From NCBI RefSeq assembly GCF_024508335.1, contig NZ_CP101988.1:930001-994000 (forward strand): DNA of 64,000 bases, in the 5' to 3' direction. Below are positions 59,404 to 64,000 of this stretch, piece after piece (within the stretch, counting starts at the first letter, position 1; the number at the start of each line of letters is the position of its first letter). The DNA comes from Cellulomonas chengniuliangii (GTDB lineage Bacteria; Actinomycetota; Actinomycetes; Actinomycetales; Cellulomonadaceae). Made by a program: the position numbers and the translations under genes. The notes under the pieces are model-generated. The model searched no databases. It saw nothing but the letters and a program-made list of their open reading frames with translations, and had not been told where the DNA came from.

Positions 59404-59933
59404 TCGTCGTCGCCCTCCTCGTCCAGGTCGAACACCACCGGCACTCCCCGGGACGTGCCCCACTCGCTGACGTCGAAGCCGCTGCCGATCAGGCGCTGGG
59501 CGATCTCCTCGCCGGCGTCGTCCACGATGCCGAGCACCGAGTCCATCGACAGGTCGCTGGTGCCCTGCGGGGGCCCCACCACGAAGCCCAGGTGGAACGT
59601 GTCTGTGCGGCTATGCGGGGCCGCCTCGTCCTCGTCGTCCCACGTCATGCCCGTGAGGTCCGAGTGCAGCCCGAGGCGCTCGTGCAGCAGGTCGTAGAGC
59701 GACGCGTTGAGGCCGGCCACGCGTGACTCGAGGGCCAGGATGCGCGGGTCCTCGTCGGCCTCGTGGGCGCCGAACTCCGCCCGCACGCCCACCGCCGTGT
59801 CGACGTAGTCGCGCAGGGCGGCGGCGAGGTCGTCGACCACCGCCCGCAGCTCGGCGGGATCCACCCCGCCCAGCGGCTCGCTGCTGTGCGAGGCCTGGTC
59901 GTGCTCGTGCTCGTGCTCGTCGTGGCCGGTCAC
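59400..59933 (-). CDS. Unknown protein coupled between carboxylase beta and epsilon genes
   Basis: A 177-residue acidic protein with a His/Glu/Asp-rich N-terminus ([17 protein letters not shown]) that could bind metal. The middle (about 25-75) looks helical, with possible coiled-coil character ([17 protein letters not shown]). The last 80 residues ([15 protein letters not shown] onward) look like an alpha/beta domain. No family recognised. It overlaps accD and accE by GTGA on both sides, so its synthesis is tied to the carboxylase. Not a shadow: codon pattern and overlaps are normal. Confidence 0.72.
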   Translation of the reverse strand: MTGHDEHEHEHDQASHSSEPLGGVDPAELRAVVDDLAAALRDYVDTAVGVRAEFGAHEADEDPRILALESRVAGLNASLYDLLHERLGLHSDLTGMTWDDEDEAAPHSRTDTFHLGFVVGPPQGTSDLSMDSVLGIVDDAGEEIAQRLIGSGFDVSEWGTSRGVPVVFDLDEEGDDE

Positions 59934-61546
59934 AGGGGGATGTTCCCATGCTTCTTGGGCGGCAGGCTGGCGCGCTTGGTCCGCAGCAGGCGCAGGGCCT
60001 TGGTGATCTCCGAGCGGGTCTGCGCGGGCGCGATCACCGCGTCCACGTAGCCGCGATCGGCGGCGTCCCACGGGTTCACGATCGCCTCCTCGTACTCGCG
60101 GGTCAGCCGGGCGCGCTCCGCCTCGACGTCGCCGCCCGCGTCCGCCACGGCCTTCAAGGCGCCGCGCTGCAGGATGTTCACCGCGCCCCCCGCCCCCATG
60201 ACCGCGATCTGCGCCGTCGGCCATGCGAGATTCACGTCGGCGCCGAGCTGCTTGGACCCCATCACGATGTACGCGCCACCGTACGCCTTGCGGGTGATCA
60301 CGGTCACGAGCGGGACCGTGGCCTCGGCGTACGCGTAGATGAGCTTGGCGCCGCGCCGGATGATGCCGTTCCACTCCTGGTCGGCGCCGGGCAGGAACCC
60401 GGGCACGTCGACGAACGTCAGGACCGGGATGTTGAACGCGTCGCAGGTGCGCACGAACCGCGCGGCCTTCTCGGCCGCGTTGATGTCCAGGGTCCCGGCC
60501 ATGGACAGCGGCTGGTTGGCGACCACGCCCACCGGGCGGCCCTCGACGTGGCCGAAGCCGATGAGCACGTTCTGCGCGTACATCGGCTGCACCTCGAGCA
60601 GCACCCCGTCGTCCAGGACGTGCTCGACCACCGTGCGCATGTCATACGGCTGGGCGTCCGAGTCCGGCACGAGCGTGTCGAGCTCGAGGTCCTCGTCGGT
60701 CACCGACACCTCGGTCTCGTGCGGGAACACGGGCGGGTCGGTGAGGTTGTTCTGCGGCAGGTACGAGAGCAGCGAGCGCACGTAGTCGAGCGCGTCGTCC
60801 TCGTCGGAGGCCATGTAGTGCGCCACCCCGGAGCGGGTGTTGTGGGTCGTGGCGCCGCCGAGCTCCTCGAGCCCTACCTCCTCGCCCGTGACCGCGCGGA
60901 TCACGTCCGGGCCGGTGATGAACATGTTGGACGTGCCGTCCGCCATCACGATGAAGTCCGTGAGGGCGGGGGAGTACACCGCGCCGCCCGCGCTCGGGCC
61001 CAGGATCAAGGAGATCTGCGGGATGACCCCGGAGGCCGCGACGTTGCGCCGGAAGATCTCCGCGAACTGCGTGAGGGCCGCGACGCCCTCCTGGATCCGG
61101 GCGCCGCCGCCGTCGCTGATGCCGATCAGCGGCACCCCGGTGCGCAGGGCCAGGTCCATGACCTTCGCGATCTTCTGCCCGTGCACCTCGCCGAGGGAGC
61201 CGCCGAACACGGTGAAGTCCTGCGAGTAGAGGGCGACGGGCCGGCCATCGATCGTGCCGTGGCCCACCACCACGCCGTCGCCGGGGACCCGCTTCTTGTC
61301 GAGGCCGAAGTTCGTCGAGCGGTGCCGCACCAACGCGTCGATCTCGGTGAACGAGCCGGGGTCGAGCAGGGCGTCGATGCGCTCGCGGGCGGACTTCTTG
61401 CCGCGCGCGTGCTGCTTCTCGGCGGCGGCGTGGGCGGCGTCGTCGCCGGCCCGGTGGCGCTGCTCGAGGTCGGCGAGGCGGGCGGCGGTGGAGCCGGGGA
61501 CCTGGTCGGTCGTTGCGCCAGGCGAGGTCGGGTCGGTCTGCGTCAC
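59930..61546 (-). CDS. accD: Acyl-CoA carboxylase beta subunit (carboxyltransferase), AccD5 type
   Basis: Carboxyltransferase of 538 residues that moves CO2 from carboxybiotin to acetyl-, propionyl- or longer acyl-Co[51 protein letters not shown], the [17 protein letters not shown] oxyanion segment, the second-lobe [14 protein letters not shown] and [11 protein letters not shown] are present. Closest in type to AccD5 (propionyl-CoA carboxylase) by memory. The GTG at 61546 is seven bases behind TAGTCT; the longer open frame upstream reads repeats and is not coding. Confidence 0.94.
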   Translation of the reverse strand: MTQTDPTSPGATTDQVPGSTAARLADLEQRHRAGDDAAHAAAEKQHARGKKSARERIDALLDPGSFTEIDALVRHRSTNFGLDKKRVPGDGVVVGHGTIDGRPVALYSQDFTVFGGSLGEVHGQKIAKVMDLALRTGVPLIGISDGGGARIQEGVAALTQFAEIFRRNVAASGVIPQISLILGPSAGGAVYSPALTDFIVMADGTSNMFITGPDVIRAVTGEEVGLEELGGATTHNTRSGVAHYMASDEDDALDYVRSLLSYLPQNNLTDPPVFPHETEVSVTDEDLELDTLVPDSDAQPYDMRTVVEHVLDDGVLLEVQPMYAQNVLIGFGHVEGRPVGVVANQPLSMAGTLDINAAEKAARFVRTCDAFNIPVLTFVDVPGFLPGADQEWNGIIRRGAKLIYAYAEATVPLVTVITRKAYGGAYIVMGSKQLGADVNLAWPTAQIAVMGAGGAVNILQRGALKAVADAGGDVEAERARLTREYEEAIVNPWDAADRGYVDAVIAPAQTRSEITKALRLLRTKRASLPPKKHGNIPL

Positions 61547-61553
61547 CCGACCG

Positions 61554-61559
61554 AGACTA
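61554..61559 (-). promoter_or_regulatory. Leaderless-type -10 (TAGTCT) of accD
   Basis: TAGTCT on the minus strand ends seven bases before the GTG at 61546 and decides that start. Confidence 0.5.
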
Positions 61560-61671
61560 GAGGGCACGACGGGTCCGGCACGTGCAGGCCGGTGACCGGG
61601 ATGCGCGCGTCCTGTCGTCGGGTTCCCACAACACGGCGCATGGAGCGCGCCTCGCGGCCCGGGCGGCGCGT

Positions 61672-61728
61672 CGTCTGGGCTGCCCACCGTCTGGGCTGCC
61701 CACCGTCTGGGCTGCCCACCGTCTGGGC
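61672..61728. repeat. Tandem 16-base palindromic repeats between accD and the biotin ligase gene
   Basis: CGTCTGGGCTGCCCAC occurs three times head to tail and a fourth time as CGTCTGGGC. Each unit holds the inverted repeat TGGGC-N-GCCCA. The array lies in the divergent promoter region, about 46 bases before the biotin ligase ATG and 126 bases from the accD start. Confidence 0.9.
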
Positions 61729-61773
61729 GCCCGGCGCTCGGCGAGCCATGATGGGCCCATGCATGGAGGACCG

Positions 61774-62643
61774 ATGGCTGAGCAGACCGAGCGCCTGCCA
61801 TTGCGGGCAGCCGTCCTGCGCGACCTGCTGCTGGCCCCGGCCGGCCCGCTGGCGCGCGTGGAGGTGGTCGAGCGCGCCGGGTCGACGAACACGGACCTGG
61901 TCGCGGCCGTGCGCGCCGATCCCGACGCGTGGCCGGACGGCAGCCTCCTCGTGGCGGACCACCAGGAGCAGGGACGGGGCCGGGCCGGCCGCACCTGGGA
62001 GACGCCGCCGCGCGCGGCGCTCACCGCCTCGTTCGCGTTGCGGCCCACGGCGCCGCCGGAGTCGTACGGATGGATCCCGCTGGTGGCCGGGCTGGGGGCG
62101 GTGCACGCGCTGCGCGCCACCGCCGGTGTGGCGGCCATGCTCAAGTGGCCGAACGACGTGATGGTCCGGGCGTCCGACGGCAGCGAGGTTCCGGGGTGGG
62201 GCGACCTGCGCAAGCTCGGCGGGGTCCTCACCGAGATGGTGCGCACCCCCGCCGGCGACGTGGTCGTGGTGGGCCTGGGGATCAACGTCTCCCAGCGGCC
62301 CGACGAGCTGGTGACGCCGAGCGCGACGTCGCTCGTGGCAGCGGGCTGCGCGCACCCGGACCGCGAGCTGCTGCTCGTCGCCCTGGTGTCCTCGCTCGCG
62401 GAGGTGCTGGGACGGTGGCGTGCGCACGGGGGTGACGCCGCGGCCGCCGGGCTCGCCGACGAGGTCGTGTCGGTGTGCGCGACCATCGGGGACCGCGTGC
62501 GCGTCGAGCTGCCGGGCGGCGGTGAGGTGGTCGGCCTGGCCAGCGGGCTGGACCGGGACGGCGGGCTCGTGGTGGTCGACGACCACGGGGACGAGCACCA
62601 CGTGCTCGCTGGTGACGTGCGCCACATCCGGGCAGCCGGGTGA
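61774..62643 (+). CDS. birA: Biotin-[acetyl-CoA-carboxylase] ligase
   Basis: Biotin protein ligase of 289 residues that attaches biotin to the carrier domain of the carboxylase alpha subunit encoded at 53.8-55.6 kb. [10 protein letters not shown], the biotinyl-AMP loop [19 protein letters not shown] and GLGINVSQ are present; a C-terminal SH3-like domain follows. There is no N-terminal DNA-binding domain, so it is not itself a repressor. Start ATG behind GGAGGA. Separated from accD by the palindromic repeats. Confidence 0.93.
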   Translation: MAEQTERLPLRAAVLRDLLLAPAGPLARVEVVERAGSTNTDLVAAVRADPDAWPDGSLLVADHQEQGRGRAGRTWETPPRAALTASFALRPTAPPESYGWIPLVAGLGAVHALRATAGVAAMLKWPNDVMVRASDGSEVPGWGDLRKLGGVLTEMVRTPAGDVVVVGLGINVSQRPDELVTPSATSLVAAGCAHPDRELLLVALVSSLAEVLGRWRAHGGDAAAAGLADEVVSVCATIGDRVRVELPGGGEVVGLASGLDRDGGLVVVDDHGDEHHVLAGDVRHIRAAG

Positions 62644-62645
62644 TC

Positions 62646-62651
62646 TACGCT
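62646..62651 (+). promoter_or_regulatory. Leaderless-type -10 (TACGCT) of the cyclase gene
   Basis: TACGCT ends seven bases before the GTG at 62659, just after the biotin ligase stop. Confidence 0.5.
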
Positions 62652-62658
62652 CGACCCC

Positions 62659-63741
62659 GTGGCAGCGGACAGGGTCGAGCATGACGCGGACGGAGCGTCG
62701 GGGCGCTCCTCGACGCTGGACGGGCTGGACGACGCGCTGCTCGGCGGCCCGCGCACGCTGACGCTGCGGGACCTCGCCGAACAGGTCGGCATCGACCTCG
62801 ACCTGGTGCGGTTGTACTGGCAGACCCTCGGGCTGCCGCACCCCGCGGCGGACGAGGTCGTCTTCACGCAGCAGGACGCGGAGGCGGTGCGCCGCTGGGC
62901 CGACCTGCAACGCGAGCACGGCGTGGACCGGCGGACGGCCATCTCGCTCACCCGGGCCCTGGGCCACACCAGCGACCGCCTCGCCCTGTGGCAGGTGGAG
63001 GCGCTTGTGGAGGACCTCAGCCGCCGGCACCAGCTCGACGACACGTCGGCGCGGCTGCTCGTCCTGGACCGCCTGGCCGACATCGCGCCGCTGCTCGAGT
63101 CCCAGCTGGTGCACTCGTGGCGGCGACAGCTCGCGGCCATCGCCGGCCGGCTGTCGGCGGAGTTCGCCCATCAGCGTGACGAGCGGCCCGACCCGACTGC
63201 ACTGCCGCTCGCCCGGGCTGTCGGCTTCGCCGACATGGTCTCCTTCACCCGCCGCACTGCGGGGCTCGGCTCGACGGACCTCTCCGAGTTCGTCCAGCGC
63301 TTCGAGTCCGTCGCCCGGGACGTGGTCACCGACGCCGGTGGGCGGGTGGTCAAGACGATCGGTGACGCGGTGCTGTTCGTCGCGGACGACGTGGAGACGG
63401 GCGCGATGGTCGCCCTCGGCCTGGCCCGCGTGCTGGGCGGCGAACTCGACGTCGAGCGCGAGAAGGAGGCCGGAGGCCTGGCCGAGGGCGCCCGGGGCGT
63501 CACCCCCGTGCGCGTCGGCTTCGTCTGGGGGCGGGTGCTGTCCCGGTTCGGGGACGTGTTCGGGCCGTCCGTGAACCTCGCGGCCCGGCTCACGGACATC
63601 GCCGACCCCAGCTCGGTGCTCACCGACGGCTCCACGGCGGCGCTGCTGGCAGACGACCGGCGGTTCCGCGCAGTGCAGCAGCCGACGCGTGACCTCGCGG
63701 GCATCGGGCCCATCGCGCCCGTGCTGCTGAGCGAAGCCTGA
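62659..63741 (+). CDS. Class III adenylate cyclase with N-terminal regulatory domain
   Basis: A 360-residue soluble cyclase. The N-terminal 165 residues (LRDLAEQVGIDLDLVRLYWQTLG, then helices) resemble the regulatory domain of mycobacterial Rv1264-type cyclases, which senses pH. The catalytic domain (about 180-355) has both metal Asp residues, D192 (FADMVSFT) and D236 (KTIGDAVLF), the adenine-selecting pair K232 and D299, and transition-state N306 and R310 (VNLAARL). All catalytic residues are in place, so cAMP is the expected product. Start GTG seven bases behind TACGCT. Confidence 0.88.
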   Translation: MAADRVEHDADGASGRSSTLDGLDDALLGGPRTLTLRDLAEQVGIDLDLVRLYWQTLGLPHPAADEVVFTQQDAEAVRRWADLQREHGVDRRTAISLTRALGHTSDRLALWQVEALVEDLSRRHQLDDTSARLLVLDRLADIAPLLESQLVHSWRRQLAAIAGRLSAEFAHQRDERPDPTALPLARAVGFADMVSFTRRTAGLGSTDLSEFVQRFESVARDVVTDAGGRVVKTIGDAVLFVADDVETGAMVALGLARVLGGELDVEREKEAGGLAEGARGVTPVRVGFVWGRVLSRFGDVFGPSVNLAARLTDIADPSSVLTDGSTAALLADDRRFRAVQQPTRDLAGIGPIAPVLLSEA

Positions 63742-63754
63742 CCAGCGGGCGACG

Positions 63755-63776
63755 CGCCGGGCGGGCGCGCCCGGCG
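63755..63776. terminator. Hairpin between cyclase and SRAP genes
   Basis: A perfect 9-base-pair stem CGCCGGGCG / CGCCCGGCG with a 4-base loop between convergent stops; no T-run. Confidence 0.5.
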
Positions 63777-63798
63777 GCTCACCGGCGTGGGAGGGCCG

Positions 63799-64000
63799 TC
63801 AGGGGGCGGGGGTGGACGGCCCTTGGGGCTCGATGAGCTCTGGCCCGTTGTTGCCGACCTTGTTGACACGGGTGGAGACCTCCGTGGCCACGAGCTCGGG
63901 GGCTGGGGCCCGCAGCAGGTCGGCGGCGTCCTCGGCGCCCACGGCGGGGTCGAGCCACGCGTCCCACGCGTCGGGGCGCAGCATGAGCGGCTGCCGGTCG
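63799..64000 (-). CDS. SOS response-associated peptidase (SRAP/YedK-HMCES), C-terminal part
   Basis: The C-terminal 67 residues of an SRAP protein, cut by the window end. DRQPLMLRPDAWDAWLDPA and the ending VSTRVNKVGNNGPELIEP are typical. These proteins form a thiazolidine crosslink with abasic sites in single-stranded DNA through an N-terminal Cys, which lies outside the window. Confidence 0.85.
   Translation of the reverse strand, partial: DRQPLMLRPDAWDAWLDPAVGAEDAADLLRAPAPELVATEVSTRVNKVGNNGPELIEPQGPSTPAP

Noticed and set aside
55499-59470. A 1323-codon plus-strand open frame across the carboxylase, Maf and DUF885 region
   Set aside because: It spans several well-supported genes on both strands and has no recognisable domain; a composition artefact.
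61672-61728. The 16-base repeats as a small CRISPR array
   Set aside because: Copies are directly adjacent without spacers and no cas genes are near.

Overview
The window is chromosomal DNA of a very GC-rich actinobacterium. Supporting signs are third-position G/C bias, many GTG starts, 4-base ATGA/GTGA overlaps, mycothiol synthesis (mshB), a DUF3117 protein, a FolP2-type protein, a PIG-V-like mannosyltransferase and a TatB encoded behind sigE/anti-sigma/htrA. From memory the gene families suit a Cellulomonas-like member of the Micrococcales; I could not test this. The window is densely coding: 59 protein genes (two cut by the ends), no gene-free stretch above 300 bases, and no tRNA, rRNA, insertion sequence, prophage or CRISPR array seen.

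Layout. 1-2.5 kb: end of a peptide ABC importer. 2.6-6.4 kb: typA, then mshB-membrane protein-flavin reductase. 6.6-10 kb: a giant VanW-family envelope protein with a disordered repeat-bearing N-terminus. 10.4-16.5 kb: fdxA-dapC, gltA, and divergent dapD/dapE, i.e. the succinylase branch of diaminopimelate/lysine synthesis beside citrate synthase. 16.6-21.6 kb: LOG protein, folP2-like, mannosyltransferase, DUF3117, M17 aminopeptidase. 21.7-25.9 kb: O-methyltransferase / sigE-anti-sigma-htrA-tatB envelope-stress block. 26-28.7 kb: trpS, 2'-5' RNA ligase-like, BrkB. 28.8-32.4 kb: sdhCDAB on the minus strand. 32.5-35 kb: manC and an M20 amidohydrolase. 35.2-49.6 kb: a nucleoside uptake and breakdown island (BMP lipoprotein, ATPase, two permeases, cdd, deoA, a C39-like protein, add, deoC, an arginase relative, a PGM2-type phosphosugar mutase, punA). 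49.7-53.2 kb: LpdA-type flavoprotein and a membrane-anchored EEP-fold protein. 53.3-61.5 kb: acyl-CoA carboxylase genes (biotinylated alpha, beta, epsilon) with Nudix, Maf, VKOR and DUF885 genes. 61.8-64 kb: biotin ligase, a class III adenylate cyclase and the end of an SRAP/YedK gene.

Gene order recalls two Mycobacterium tuberculosis stretches, about Rv1165-Rv1224 (typA to tatB) and about Rv3336c-Rv3279c (trpS, sdh, add/deoA/cdd, pmmB/deoD, lpdA, accA3, Maf, accD5/accE5, birA). This is from memory, but it makes the window a conserved actinobacterial core rather than an accessory island. I see no clear new defence or mobile system. The less explained items are regulatory and small: a perfect CRP/GlxR-type palindrome before gltA with an adenylate cyclase in the same window, a GGACAG operator-like cluster at the sdh start, GGGAC-N5-GTCCC palindromes, tandem palindromic repeats between accD and the biotin ligase gene, a C39-protease-like protein inside the nucleoside operon, an unknown protein coupled between the carboxylase beta and epsilon genes, a probable ATC start codon, and a large set of leaderless promoters.
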